Part shown: piece by piece, positions 45,436 through 58,347 of the stretch
Layout: each line of letters begins with the position of its first letter
Position numbering within the stretch: the first letter of the stretch is position 1
Source of the DNA: Entonaema liquescens
Lineage: Eukaryota; Ascomycota; Sordariomycetes; Xylariales; Xylariaceae
Direction of reading: 5' to 3'
Length of the DNA: 64,000 bases
Assembly (NCBI GenBank): GCA_902805475.1
Contig: CADCSX010000007.1
Span: forward strand, 558,001-622,000
Position numbers and translations under genes: made by a program
The notes under the pieces: model-generated
Databases searched by the model: none
What the model saw: the letters and a program-made list of their open reading frames with translations, nothing else
Told to the model about the DNA's origin: nothing

Positions 45436-46151
45436 ATGCCTGGAAGAACGAAGACTCGCGACGATGCGCCCGAAGAGGTAGACACTTCCATGGACGACGC
45501 TCCCACCTCGGCGCAGCAGCCCACGGAAGAGGAAAATGGTGATGCTATGCAGGAGGACGGGTCAGAAGGCGAAGAGGACCCTTTTGAGGAAGAAGAGGAA
45601 CCACAGCGAGTTAGAATTGTGCGTTTGAATGCCAAACATATTGTTATAGAGAGTACAAGCCACTAATAAAACATTGGACACAGCTACCAGGATCGTCCGA
45701 GACGGCAGCTTCTTTTGAATTTTTAAAGGAGGGTCACACACTTGGAAATGCGCTGCGATACATAATCATGAAGAAGTACGTTCGATCTTCTTTTCCGCCA
45801 AGAATAAGGCGACTAACTGAATATGACCATAGTCCGGACGTCGAGTTCTGCGCCTACGCCATCCCCCATCCCTCCGAAGATAAGATGAACCTGAGAATCC
45901 AAACATACGGTAAGATATGCCCCAACAACCCGGTCCTATTCGTTCAACACTGACTGACTGCAGACACTACAACCGCTGCTGCTGCGTTGGCCAAGGGCCT
46001 TCAGGACTTGGAGGATCTCTGTGATGTCGTTTCCGATGAATTCTGGACAGAGCGAGAGAAGTTCGAAGCAACCCCGGAGCAGGCTCGCAAGAGGCAAGAA
46101 GAAGCTGAGAGAAGAAGACAGGCAACACAGGCTAGTTCACAGGCTAGTTAA
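45436..46151 (+). CDS. RPC19: RNA polymerases I and III subunit AC19 (Rpc19)
   Basis: Small alpha-like subunit shared by RNA polymerases I and III, which pairs with AC40 in assembly. Four exons: 45436-45618, 45684-45775, 45833-45909 and 45964-46151, with donors GTGCGT, GTACGT and GTAAGA, giving 179 residues. The N-terminal ~60 residues are acidic and disordered (EEEENGDAMQEDGSEGEEDP). The alpha-N-terminal-like core follows: FEFLKEGHTLGNALRYIIMK, PDVEFCAYAIPHPSEDKMNL and RIQTYDTTTAAAALAKGLQD. HTLGNALR is the diagnostic alpha motif. The tail is basic and Gln-rich. The frame is intact and the start is the first ATG. Confidence 0.95.
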
Positions 46152-47370
46152 GAATATCTTTGAACATCACGGAGGATATGGTATTTGCGGCGTTCGGAGT
46201 ATGATAGACAAATAACTTTCTCGGGTCTAGGATTTGACTTCGGGTCTTGCTATGTACAATACAGCGGGACGATACCCATATCTAGTTGCGACCCTAAGAT
46301 ACCGTTAGCGGGGCGGATTCCCTCCTAAGGATATTGTATCGGGGACTTGCCTCTAAGAAACCCTGCATGAAGCTGTTCGGTAGTCTGTTGGCTCCTCGGA
46401 AGTGTTCGCTATTGAAATATGACATGACGTGCGTAGTCTGTTTCCAGTAGTTCATCGTTTCCTGTTATATGATCCCATTAGCAATGCTCTACAGATGAAC
46501 ATATCGGTCCTCTTGTATATCCAGGACGGCCAACACCTATAGCCGCCTAATAACTAACCTGGTATTCTGCGTTGTTTTGTACGAGGAGCACATCGACTAC
46601 CGGTAGCTTGTCGACGTGTCTATGGCGCTCGAACTCCTGTCGCATTTGTGTGCGGATGACGGAGACTGGGAAGGGGATCGAGTACATGGTCTGGATTTCA
46701 GGCGCCTAGAGAATAACTTGTATGAGCTTCTACCCCATTAAAAAACAACAACATATATCCCGTTCCGGCTTTGTATAAGTACGAAGCATTCGCTCCGGGG
46801 AGGGCCGTACCGCTCGTATCCATTCCCGATAAGCCGACAGGACTCGTCGCTTTGCGTCGCTCCAATTGGCCGCTATAGACCATATTAGCAAGCGAAAAGG
46901 GTATCCGGTAGTATATACTGACACGTCCGCGTCGTTCGCGCGAATTGTGTAGGTGTCACCGCCATGATAGGTGAGATATGCTCCTTGACGTAGCGTTGAG
47001 GTTCATTCGATACTTCTTAGCTTCAATTGTCTCAAGCAGAAGTGGGAACTGAGCCTTGGAAGTTGGGCTGCATTAGCCACACGAGCCACATCTACATAGA
47101 ATCGATAAGTACTTAGAAGTACAACCCGGCTGGACATGCTCTCTTAGTCATCTTGCATAATCGCGTGGCGTCAGGTACATGTACCATTTCGAAGTTCAAC
47201 ATCACGTCTCGGAAGGCTTCGTTCTTTCTAATATGTAATTCTCAGCCTTGCCCCACCATCCTATTGAAGTGTTTACTTTCCTAGAAGTTGGAAACCGAGT
47301 ATTAAACAACCTATTGACGAGTACCATTCGACTCTCCTATCGACGCTTAATCCGATACAACTATTACAAT
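46152..47370. other. Intergenic region, 1.2 kb
   Basis: Contains the RPC19 3' flank and the BUD31 promoter. Short frames at 46698-46924 show no motif. No RNA gene seen. Confidence 0.5.
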
Positions 47371-47888
47371 ATGCCGCCAATCCGATCCCTCGGCTCGTCG
47401 CGATCTAAGAAGCCCCCAGCCGGCTTCGAAGACATCCGCGATGACCTCGAGATCTTCAACATCAAGATGAAAGACGCGCAGAACACGCCGACAAACAACA
47501 TCCCTAAGCACCAGGCGCAATGGCCCATCTTCCAAATCTCCCATCAGCGTAGCCGATACGTCTATGAGCTCTACTACGAGAAGGAGGCCATCAGCAAGCA
47601 GCTGTACGACTGGCTGCTCAAGAACGGGTACGCCGACGCCATGTTGATTGCCAAGTGGAAGAAACAGGGTTACGAGAAGGTATGTATATCACAATATCAC
47701 AAAATATAAATTGAGATTCATTGCTAATTCTGGGGTTGTAACAGTTATGTTGTCTTCGCTGCATCCAGACCAAGGAGACAAACTTCCAGTCGACGTGCGT
47801 CTGTCGCGTACCCAAAGCCCAGTTGAAGGACGAACAAGATGTTCAATGTGTTAGTTGCGGCTGCAGAGGTTGCGCCTCGAGCGATTAA
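47371..47888 (+). CDS. BUD31: Bud31/G10 pre-mRNA splicing factor
   Basis: Spliceosome component (Cwc14/Bud31/G10 family) of the Prp19-associated complex, bound near the U2/U6 catalytic centre. Exons are 47371-47679 and 47745-47888, with a 65-nt intron (GTATGT donor, TAACAG acceptor), giving 150 residues. Diagnostic segments: KKPPAGFEDIRDDLEIFNIK, PIFQISHQRSRYVYELYYEK, KWKKQGYEKLCCLRCIQTKE and TNFQSTCVCRVPK. The Cys-rich zinc-binding C-terminus ends VQCVSCGCRGCASSD. Eight or more cysteines are conserved in position. The start codon gives the standard family N-terminus (MPPIR). The 3' end converges with the C2H2 gene 277 nt away. Confidence 0.97.
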
Positions 47889-48165
47889 GTTGTGGTCTTT
47901 GGGTACACGCACTGGTTGGGCTTCGTGGCATAACGGCGTTAGGGTTCATTCTACATACTGGTTTTCGGCATCACTATACCTATGGGAGTACGGGCGATCC
48001 GTTTCACTGCATGATATCACGAGCTTCTAGGGAAGATAATGGGGTAAACTAAAGGCTCAATTCAGAAAGCATCATGATTCATATACAATGCTATCGTCAA
48101 TGTGGCTGGGTTTGTGCTCATAATTTCGTCCTCTCGTGTCTTCGTTCATCGTTGTTTTGGTCATA

Positions 48166-49030
48166 TTATCGTTTCGCGAATCCTGCTATTCCTTTCCTGT
48201 GGCCAAAGCGTATGCTAGTGGGGACGAATCGTAGTGCTGACATGGCACCGGCCAGATCCTCCATCTCCGTATCTGGAGCTTCAGCCGGAGGAGGGGCCGC
48301 TTTTGGTGCTTCCGTCTTTGGCTCTTGAGCCCCTGGATTCGGGATTTCCGCTTGCCGAACGCTTTGTCTTCTTCCCGTTCCTTTTGGTCCGCTACCATTA
48401 GTTGCCGTGGAAGATCTTCGTCGGCGGTGTCCATGTTCAGTTAGTAGGGATTGCCTTCCATCAACACCATCTTTAGTAACTCCGAAGAAGTAGTTCTTCG
48501 GATACATATGCTTGTCGATGAGGTGGCTCCGTCTCTTCTGGGGAGTTCTACATTTCCGATCGCAACCCTCCACAAAACAAGAATACTACCCGAATAGTTA
48601 GTTTGATCTTAGCTTTAGGTAAACTCAAATCCCGGTGTACACTTACCGTATGCTCGCCTTTCTCTCTTTTCACGGCGGCAAAAGCATCGTGCCATTCTTC
48701 GATATGTACATTCAGTAGGTGCTCAGACGGAAAGTTTTTTCCGCATTCCACACATCGGTTTGTGTGTGTCCTATTGTGATGTGCTTCATATTCCGTATAT
48801 GTCCTGAATGACAGCACATCTCGGTGCGGAGGTAGAGAGCATTTCATTATGAAAGTACTATTTTCGTCGTCGTCGTCGTCGTCAACGGCGGATTCGTCAA
48901 GCTCTGTGATTTTCGTCGGCGGAAGCCTTTCTATTTCTCGTGGGCTCGCGCTATTCGATATCTTTTCTGAGCTAGCTTCGGGTTCCGGTGACGATAGTCC
49001 GTCTTCTTCAGGCTCGCGTGAGCGCTTCAT
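48166..49030 (-). CDS. C2H2 zinc-finger protein resembling ZNF511
   Basis: Exons on the minus strand are 49030-48647 and 48585-48166, joined by a 61-nt intron (GTAAGT donor, GGGTAG acceptor), giving 267 residues. An acidic N-terminal part (DESAVDDDDDDENS) precedes three Cys/His clusters. The first runs from MKCSLPPHRDVLSF to YEAHHNRTH, the second is CVECGKNFPSEHLLNVHIEEWH, and the third, created by splicing, is YSCFVEGCDRKCRTPQKRRSHLIDKH. The spacing and the HMYPKNYFF motif after the last finger are those of the ZNF511 family. The C-terminus is Ala/Pro/Glu-rich and ends SIRFGHRKGIAGFAKR. Function unknown; nucleic-acid binding is inferred. It is divergent from the EST1/SMG7-type gene. Confidence 0.85.
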
Positions 49031-50498
49031 ATTTGCGTTGTGAACTTAGTATGGAAATTTGGGGTAAATTTACATTAATGGAGATATTTGCTAATTATCC
49101 AAGGAACTTGGTAGCAGTTAAATGTGAGTCGTCGCTTTGCTTGGTCGTCGACGGTCTTGATGATGAGGTCAAGTCTGTGTAAGTAACAAAGTAACTTGGT
49201 GGGGTCTTGAAAGCAACGGTACTATACATGAAAGATACTTTGACGTTTGAATAAGTCTTATTTTCCCTTTATCACTCGTGGGTCCTTGTAGACAATGACA
49301 TTAAAATAATAGTAATGAGTTACTCATAGCAAAAGGACATATGTAACCAAAGGCACAAACATCAGTACACAATAGTTATTATTAAAGACTTAAGTTACAA
49401 AGTTTGGTAACGAATGTGGATGAGGAGACAATGGGAAAAGACTTGGGCCACCTCGACGGAGGCGGTCAGTGAGTTTGAACTGTAACTCGTCGATTCCATA
49501 AAATGCCAAGTGGGAAATTTAAACTCAAAAAAGGTTCACTAGCGACTGAATGCAGCGAGTGAAAAACGATTGATCTGACTGATCTGCCGCATGGACTCAA
49601 GGACAGGGTTTACGGCGTGTGAACCTAAGCTCAGTGGCTGCAAGCGTACATATACAGGTACCTTATGTAAAAGTGCCAAAAGGACCCCTAAACTAATCCG
49701 GGGTTAGCAATGAGGGGTCTGCTATAAGGGTAGACATTGTACCTAAATAAAGGTATATAGTGTGTAATACCCAAAAAGGTACTTTGATTATTTTTTTTTC
49801 TGTTTGACTTGGTAACATTTTAAGGTTCAATATTTGCTGGGTACATGTAGCCCTGCCTACCTGTACTACATCGGTCCTTGGGCAGGCTCGCAGATTTTAG
49901 CACATCATTGGCATGCGCCGACCGTCCCAGCGTTTTTACGATCTACACTACAACTTTATGAGCCCATCCAGTCGCCTCACCCTCCATCCATTCATTCCTC
50001 ACCTTTACGCCTCTCTCCCCTTAACCTTACCATAGGTTCCTGTTCCCCATAGACGCTGCGGTCTACGAGACGTTCTTGTTCCTAGTCGTAGGCGTAATAT
50101 TTTCCTGTGCTTCTGTCTGCGCCTACTGGTTCTTACCTTTGTTCTACTATTTGATCGTCTAATTCTTAGGGCTTGGACATCTCTTCTATGAGGTATCCCT
50201 TCTCTCAACAACTAACCGCAAATGTACCCGATATCGTACTCCGAGAAAGATACCGTTTCCCAATCTTGTACGGCGCGCCTTAATTGCCTTCCGTCGCACG
50301 CTTCAAATTATGGATATCCGCCGCATCCTCATGCCCGGTTCGAGTTCGTGTGATCCTGTTTCCCGGCTGTGAGCTGTCGCAACAGTTTCCCAGTCAAAAC
50401 CAAACCCCGCGCCCTAGGGCGACGGTAACTTAATAGCGCTATTATAGTACGCCTCGACGTCGCATATACGTTACGACCGTACGCAAGCTTCCTTCACA
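49031..50498. promoter_or_regulatory. Divergent upstream region of the C2H2 gene and the EST1/SMG7-type gene
   Basis: These 1.5 kb separate two head-to-head start codons. From about 49900 to 50500 the sequence is pyrimidine-rich, as in a long 5' leader of the EST1/SMG7-type gene. No coding region is supported; frames at 49834-50052 and 50005-50211 have no motif. Confidence 0.5.
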
Positions 50499-53400
50499 AT
50501 GGAGAACCCGCGAGCAACAGCGAGAGCGAGCTGGGGGTATGTCTATGTTTGGCAGATGCGCCAGTTTGGGGATTTGCATTAACATCCATGGCAGGGACGC
50601 TCAGAAGATTCGCACCGATATAATGGCAAAGATATCAAGCCTGAAGAAAGAACGCGGAACTACCAACACTACCTCGGCTTTTGAGGAGGTTGAGCAGACG
50701 ATGGCTGAGTATGAATCCCCCCTCAGTAACTATTATCGGAGGATATTAATACTGTCATTGCTCTAGATTTCGTCTAGCTTGTATGAACGTCATCAACCAT
50801 GACTTCGAGTATGCAGCCACCAAGAATGTTGAACATTTTTTATGGCATGCTCACACATTTCTTAATGGAGAGTATCGAAAGGTCATGAGCCGCCTCTTGG
50901 CACAGAATCAAGTTGTTGTAAGACGAAAGCTAGAGAAACAGTACCGGGGATTTCTGAGGACATCCCAATCATTTTACCGTGTTTATATTCAAAGATTGTC
51001 TGGACGGTTCTATATCCCGCAGCTTCACCAAGTTGCGCATGGTACGGATATTGAGCCGGAGGCGATTCCCCCTCCCGACTCAACGCCCCCATCTCGGCTT
51101 CGCGCCATGATTCTAAAATCATGTCAGATCACTCTGGTTCACCTCGGTGACCTGGTCAGGTACCGATGCCAGATGACTGAGAAGATTTCAAATTCAAGCA
51201 CGAACTTTGATAAAGCCTTGGAGTATTACGGTCTGGCAAACGCCATTGACCCCGACGACGGCACTGCCCACCATCAACTAGCCGTACTGTACCAACTTCA
51301 GGCCCGACATCTTGACATTGTTTATCACTTTCACCGTTCTATCTGCATCGCGAAACCACACCAACTCGGGGTTACAAACCTTGAACGGGAGTTCAAAGGC
51401 TTAGAGAATCCCCCTGCTGCTCGCAAGGGACCTAAGGATCCGACTGAGACTATGATTACCTGGTTCCTCCGACTGCATGCGTATTTTTTCCAAGGAGAGC
51501 CATTTTCTTCTCAGTCCGAATTAGAAGAGGAAGTTTTACATCGCATAGAAATGGCAATGAAGTCCGACCCCGACGATGCCATCTTACGCAGAATGACTTT
51601 TATTAATATTGCGGCATATGACGTTTCTCTAGAGAAAGTAACGGGTGAGTTCACCCCAAGTATTCCTCGGTTTCGCTGACCTATATGCTGATTATAACTA
51701 AAAGCTGCTTGGACAATGCAGGGCTCCCAGTCTGCCCAATTTCTACTAAGATTTAACATTCGTACATTTATGGTTCTTCTTCGGGTTCTCAAGGCAGGGT
51801 TACTCGACGAATCTGCAACATCTCCAACTTCCCAGAAGCAGCGCGAGAATGGTGACAGTACCGAGAGTCCTATCTGCTTCAGCCAGCTTTTAACGCGGCT
51901 CCTCCCTTTTATCCGTATCTATATTTCATGGATCTACGTTTCTCAGGCCGATACTAACAAGTATCGAGAATTTCTGGAGCCATATGTCAGTGACGTATAT
52001 GGGCTTCTTGCTGACACGCTGACTTTACTCAACGCAATCATTGACCAAGCTGCTGTCACAGCCACGTCCAAGTATTTACTACCGGAAGATGTAGAAGCAC
52101 TTGGACTTAGACCCTTTGCAAACGAGAATCTGCCACTATTTATACAATCGGGAGACTTATTAGGCCCTAGTTCACCAAAGAAGCACAAGTCTCGCAAACC
52201 CCGTCAAAGGGCCTCTGGCTGCCAATATCGGCCTGATACAGAGGCGGTTTGGCGTATCAGGGATATTGTGTACTGCGGCGTTCTGCTAGCGGAGAGCCCA
52301 GGTTGCTCACTCGTTATGACTCTTAGACAGCACGAGGGACGAGAGGTTGAATGCTGGGATTTTACTGACAAGCCTTCCGAACGAGTTCCCGCCAGCGAAT
52401 TGATCATGTCACGCATGCTGAAGAAGCTTAAACTTAGCAGCCCCAAAACCAAGCCAGAGGATTCAGCGCAGGGAGACATTGAACTTTCGAGTCCAGATAT
52501 CGTTGCAACTAATGCGAAAGAGTCATATGGCGGGAAGGGTGACATAGACGACCTCAAGACACAGGGTCGACCTGACAAAGGGAAGTTGACCGAGGAGGGA
52601 GCTACTTTTTCACTTCTTGATACAGATTTGAGTGGAGATAGTGAAATGGTCAACATGGTGAATAAACTTCTAGACCCCACTGAAGATAGCAGACCACAAT
52701 CGAGTCAGACGCAGGCTGATACAAGTTACGGCATGAATACTACTATCGCAAACGAGGTATTCGGTCAATTAGGCGCTAACAGTGAGCACAATTCTGCGCA
52801 GCCCTCCCCAGCATCCAAGGTCATCACTAGTCTTCCATGGGGTTATTTCTATAAACCAACTCCTCACCGTTCTGGCAGCCAATCCAATAACCAATTGCCT
52901 TCCGATGGCGATTACATACCTAGGAGTGCTCACGGTCAATTGGACAGTCTCGGATCATCATCTTATCTCAATGGTCTAGCTACAGGTACTCACCAAACCC
53001 CAGCTTATGGTAAGACAGGAGGAAGTATGGCACCTTCGCCGCCTTTCAACCGTCACGAAAGCAGAGGTTCTCGCGACTCGCTCGAAGCGTCACGAAATGC
53101 AGTCCTTGATAGTCTGACGTCTGCTTTATATGCACAGCATGGGTTAGTTCCCAACGACACGCCATCTGCGGATAATTTTACGAGCCGCGTGGCTGCAAGT
53201 CCCTACTTGGGACCTCGTGGATCTACTCCCGGAACGTCGAGTTCTCCATTCCCCCAAGGCTCAAACTCACCTTATTTAAGCAAGCTCGGCCTTAACATTG
53301 GCACGACTTCCATGGAACGTTCTGCTAGCCAACTGGCAGCTGTGTCTAATCCGCAAAGTTCACCTCGACCAAACTGGTCCGATAAGTCAATTGGAACATA

Positions 53401-53749
53401 TGGTGGATTTCAAGATCCCCGTAGCCACCCCCGGAATGCGTCGAGCCCCGCTGGCATTGAGCCGGCCGCAATTTTACCATTGGGGGTTAAAGGTGCAGCA
53501 TCCAGACGTAAGGCACCCGGTCCTCCCAGTCCAGTTCAGCAGCCGCAATCACCCTGGCTCCAAGAACCTACAAGAAGCGGTTCGACTTTAGCCTTTTCAC
53601 ACTCGAGCAGCCTCTATGGTGGCACTCCTGCCGCACTTCCAGGTGGTCCCCCCAATATGGGTTTGTCTAACGGTAGCTATACTGCTAGCACTCCATTTGG
53701 CCGTATTGGTGCGGGATACAATAGTAGGCATGACCCTACACACTACTAA
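50499..53749 (+). CDS. EST1/SMG7-type protein (TPR and Est1 DNA/RNA-binding domain)
   Basis: Member of the EST1/SMG5-6-7 family, acting in nonsense-mediated decay and/or telomere maintenance. Four exons: 50499-50536, 50595-50708, 50767-51644 and 51705-53749, with phases agreeing, giving 1024 residues. The N-terminus has the 14-3-3-like/TPR region: FRLACMNVINHDFEYAATKN, YRGFLRTSQSFYRVYIQRL, the helical-repeat segment ALEYYGLANAIDPDDGTAHH and YHFHRSICIAKPHQ. The Est1 DNA/RNA-binding region follows (LLPFIRIYISWIYVSQAD, LPEDVEALGLRPF). The C-terminal ~450 residues are Ser/Pro/Gly/Asn-rich and disordered. There is no PIN nuclease domain, which excludes SMG6 and favours SMG7 or the yeast Ebs1/Est1 type. 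The frame is intact. Confidence 0.9.
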
Positions 53750-55926
53750 ATCAAGTAAAATCAAGCTAAGAATGCTCTAGGCACCGAAGACGACTCTTAC
53801 GATTATGACCGCCAGGTCTTGGGATCTGCACCGCTTAAAAATCAGAAACAGCGCCCAAAGTGATGACGTCCATTTGCATACTGCTATGTCTACCTTTAAT
53901 ATGTAAAGCCGACAGCAGTTAATGAGAATTGCCTAGGAACGATCATGAAAGAAGCAGCCTAGTCTTATCTTATCCCTACCTAATCACTTCTGAAATCTGT
54001 ATTTTCGGATACCGACTTACAGCGGACTGGACTTTAGGTTAAACGTCTTGTGTTTACGTAGCGGGACCTGTGTCAGTTCTACCGTACACTATCCATGCAT
54101 ATCCTCCCTGGTGGTTACAAGATTATAGTGACGAGCATCCTTAACCGCCTTGGTAATAACGTGGCATAGCTCAGAAATCAACTATCAGGATATCGATGCT
54201 GCTATAAGCAGCGCACTAAAACGTCTTGTAGGTGGCGCAAATCACGACGGTCATTTCTCCGTAGCGTCTTACCTTACACGTACGATGTTTCCAAGAGCAT
54301 AACAAACCCCGAAGCCGTGGATAATGGGCATCACAAACGGACAGTAAGACCACAGGGGCTATCCAGCGCTCGGGCGGGAGATCTGAAATCTCCCATGGAG
54401 AATAATATTAGGCGATAGGCGCGAGAAACTTGTGTCGCGAACGTCATAATTTTCCCTTTTCTAGTTGTTGATGATTAAGCAAGTAGCGAATGAGTTCAGT
54501 GCTCTTCATACGTGTCTTCTTTTTTCGTTATCCTTCTACATCTACTTAAAATCCAGCACAGCTTACCCAACACAACGCATGTTCCCTTACGACTCAAGCT
54601 ACTTCCTGTAATACTCAACCTAGTTACAGAGAAACTAGTCAGAGTCGGAAGATGAGAGAAATTTGAGGGTGGATCAGTTCGGAACCCTTGAATAGAAAGT
54701 ACTTGGGGAGCTAATCACCTCACCCGTGGTGATCGCTGGGTAAGTACTATTCTATACATGCAAAATATATCTCAAGGAAAATAGGGGTTCTGATAGATCT
54801 TAGATTCTAAGCTCGAGTAGCACAACATGTCCTTCCCGATTAGACCCCCGCGTTGATACGTGTCATTGGTTACTTAACTGTTTATTTTCCTACGCAGCTG
54901 GAAATCTGTAATACGATCCTCTCCAGGGTTCTATTTGACTTTGACTTCATATTTGATTACACTTCCCTGCTCCCCTGTTTGCAGCGAGTCCTACCTCTCT
55001 CAATTAGCCCCGTGTCTCTTGACGCAGGTACTCGCTAGCGTAATAAAGATAATTGGCCTTAGTTGTGCGTTGAAAAGAATTTTATTAATAATGGATATTG
55101 TGACGGCCGTCGTTTTATTTTACCAAAACCAATAATGGTTTATGTCAGGTAGCCCGTTTAAATAATTTCAATTTGACATATATAATCCTAAACTACCTTG
55201 GTTTTCCCATCTCTCAACTGGTATTATTGAAACTCTGTCTGGAAACATACACCCAAATGAGTGTCATAAGTGAGGTAGGTAGGTAAGTTATGTATGTATC
55301 TATGTATCTAGGAAATCCTCAGATGGTCACAGGTTTTATTGGCAATACACTATAAGCAAGGAACTACGTCCATCCTATAATCCTAGGCGGCATTTTGCAC
55401 AACCCATACTAGTTAATCACAAGTATTTGCGTTATTTGATCGTAAGACATATTTTTAAGTTTCTATATGTATACGAAAGGCCACTATCGACATCCCAATG
55501 GCCAAGGGGTTAGCACGAGAATGCCAGCCACCACCAGTCATGTAGCTCTCGAGCCGCATGAAGGAAGAAATTGTGATGCATAGAAAACAACAAGAGACAG
55601 ACAAGAAAATATGATGTCCTCCAGTTGTTGAAACCCAGCAGATATAAAAAAGATGAGGCGGAGATATCTCGCGTTCTCCTCACCCTATCCATTTCTTTAG
55701 TTCGCTTCGCTTTTGCACATGCAGTAAATGGACCCCCTACCGGCTGTTGAAAAATATAATCGTAATCTTTCCACCTAACCTACCCCTATCCTTATCCTAT
55801 TTTCTTCCCGAGAACGCCGACCTTTGCGCCAAGTTGAGTAACGACAAAGCTATTTGGTGTTGCCACCGGGGTGTTATTGGTGCGGACAGGCTCTTTATTG
55901 TCACTGCCGTCTCAGGAGAGTTTGAT
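53750..55926. other. Gene-free region, 2.2 kb
   Basis: Convergent gap between the EST1/SMG7-type gene and adenosine kinase. All frames are short. A repeat of GTAGGTAGGTAA/ATGTATCT type lies at about 55275-55315. No RNA gene or mobile element was recognised. Confidence 0.5.
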
Positions 55927-57453
55927 TTACGAGGTGGGTTGGTAGGCTTGCTTGGGGAAGGGGTAGCTGTAGGCTTCGTTAGTAAAATTACGGTGAAGAG
56001 GGTGCGTGTCGTTTTTTAGAGTATATGGAAGTAACTTACGAAGGTCCCAATTCTTGGATGCTCAACCGCGCGAGCCACTGGCCAACATCGACACTCTCCT
56101 CAAGGGACTTGCCCTGGACGAGACCAGCAACGAAACCACCGGCGAAAGCGTCACCAGCACCGTTCGTGTCAGTGATCTTGGAAGCGTCAATAGCATGGAC
56201 AGGGAATTCCTTGACCTCGTCCTGGCCTTGGATAGCGACAATGGTGGGAAGGGTACCCTGGGTGATAACGGCGACACGAGGTTTCTTGGTATTGGCCTTG
56301 GGAAGGTTGGCAAGAGCCTTAGCAATGCCTGCGACATCGGTCTCAGCGACGGACAGGGAGTGCGAACGCGCGTAAGCAGCGGCCTCGGACTCGTTGCAGA
56401 TTACGTAGTCCCAGTAGGGAGATGAGGCGTCGAGCGGGTCCTTGAAGAACTCGGCGATGAAAGGTGCGCTCATATTCACGATGAACGTCTTGTTGTTGGC
56501 AGCGGCCTCCTCTCCGAGGGCCTGGATGGCAGGGGGGCAGACTAAGAGCTGTTAGTTTATTTTATACGTTCATATGTCGGCTTGCTTGCTATGCAAGCGG
56601 TAGGGACAGGAAGAGAAGTACCAGTGAAGTGGAAACCGCCGACGTAGTAGAATTCGGCATTCTTGACGAGTTCCCAGATCTTGGGGCTCTTGAGATGCTC
56701 AATATCGTAAAGGTTAGCGGCAGCAAGGTCGGTGACCAAGCTCCTGTTGTGGCCAGTGATGATAGCACCACACCTGCCGGTAGGGGTGCTGGGGTCGACA
56801 CGGTACTCGACCCTCAGGCCGACCTGCTTAACAGCATCACGTAGGATATCGGCATACTTGTCGTTACCAACACCACCGAGGTAGACGACGCTGTTAGGGG
56901 GGAGAATGTAGGCAGCTCCACGGGCGGTGTTCTGGGCGGCACCGCCAGCAATCAGCTTGGCATCGTAGTTGTTGAGTAGCTCCTCGTACAGAGGAATGTG
57001 TTCGGGCGAAGCCAGGATCGCATCGTTGGCCTTAAGGTTGTACTTCTTGAGGAGCTCCTCGTTGCCTTGGGCCTGGATATCTAAGATCGGCCCCGACACA
57101 TATTAGCATAAGCTCGGCCGAAGCGGTGGTAGTAAGGGGGGGTATTGTCCATGAGAACACGACACCAGGGAATCCCATCCCATGCCATATAATTTTTTTT
57201 TCTTCTTCCCCAAGATGAGCTAAAGCTATACTTCAAGTATAGCTTCTCATAGAGTTCCAGATTCCAATGTAGTTCTGTTCGCTTGTCCAGCCTAAGGCAC
57301 TATTTTGGTGCATTTACTGACCGAAGCTTCAAACTTTCACCCCTCACCCCTCTTAAACACCTAATTGAACTAGATTTGTGTATGATTGAAAATTAACTCA
57401 CCCAGAAGAGGGTTCTCCAAAGCGAGGAGTACGTATTCCTTGTTAGCAGCCAT
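55927..57453 (-). CDS. ADO1: Adenosine kinase
   Basis: PfkB-family kinase that converts adenosine to AMP and so relieves S-adenosylhomocysteine product inhibition in methylation. Exons on the minus strand are 57453-57402, 57080-56622, 56541-56040 and 55966-55927, giving 350 residues. Landmarks: MAANKEYVLLALENPLLDIQ at the N-terminus, KLIAGGAAQNTARGAAYILP and VVYLGGVGNDKYADILRDAV for substrate binding, VNMSAPFIAEFFKD, ICNESEAAAYA, and the catalytic DTNGAGDAFAGGFVAGL with D301. The C-terminus is YPFPKQAYQPTS. The 57453 start matches the family. The same frame is open upstream to an ATG at 57699 and would add 82 residues with presequence-like Arg/Ser composition. The family is cytosolic, so I keep the short form. 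Confidence 0.95.
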
Positions 57454-58347
57454 CGTAGATTTAAAGCGTCGTCTTGCGGTGGCAGGTGTTGCTGATTGAG
57501 AGGAAAGATTCGGCGGTTGTGTTAAAGTAGAAAGACCCTTATTTTGGCGGGGTGAGATTTTATAGGAGAGCGGGACAGCTGCACAAGCGCAAGCGTAGGA
57601 AGCGACGTGGGCGGTGTTAGTGGGGTTATTATAAGACCGCAGTACTTTCGAGATTGTCCGAGGGATCAACCCGGAGGGAAGGCAGGTGGGGAACGGCATT
57701 CTCTTACTATTGCACTTGCTTCCTACTCTTATTACTATACCAATGCAATGCTTTAAGGTACTCCCATCTAAAATCTCACGTGCTATTAATAAGACAATGT
57801 CGGCGTCGGCATCCTTTGGAAAGAACGTAGAGAAACGGTTAATAACGAAAAAAAAGATTTATATATGCAACTCTTATCAAGCGAAAGCGGCTACTTTTCG
57901 GTATTTTAACTTCTTTTTATCGAGGCTAGTACGAATCGTATGATATCATGCCCTACTGAGGATAGACATAGACTGTCTACATAAGGCTACGTATGGTTCC
58001 ATTCGTCGACCCTCGTCACGCGAGACTTTTGATCGGGAATTCATCTTTTTTGGAATAGGATCTCCACTAAACCCTATTATTGTACGAAGTATGCCTGGAC
58101 ATTCCTTGGGCATCACAATCCATGCCATGCAGCAAATCCTCCGTAACAGCTCTCTATCTCAGCTTTCACTAATTTCACGATGGGGTGACAACTGAAAAAT
58201 ATGTGCATATGTGCAGAAAGAATCTGATGCCTGGTACTTCCATTGAGCCTATCTCATATCGTAGCTCGCCAAGTACCTAGAGAGATGCAAAGTGCAATCA
58301 AGTAAAACTCCAACCGCCGTGATGAACCATGACCTGGAGAACCCATT
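57454..58347. other. Upstream region of adenosine kinase and 3' flank of the uL2 gene
   Basis: An 894-nt gap on the same-strand gene pair. The first 246 nt (57454-57699) are an open extension of the adenosine kinase frame. The remainder is AT-rich and holds no supported gene. Confidence 0.5.

Noticed and set aside
57370..57699. Longer adenosine kinase start at 57699 as the main annotation
   Set aside because: The family starts at the shorter position and is normally cytosolic. The extension is reported as a finding instead.
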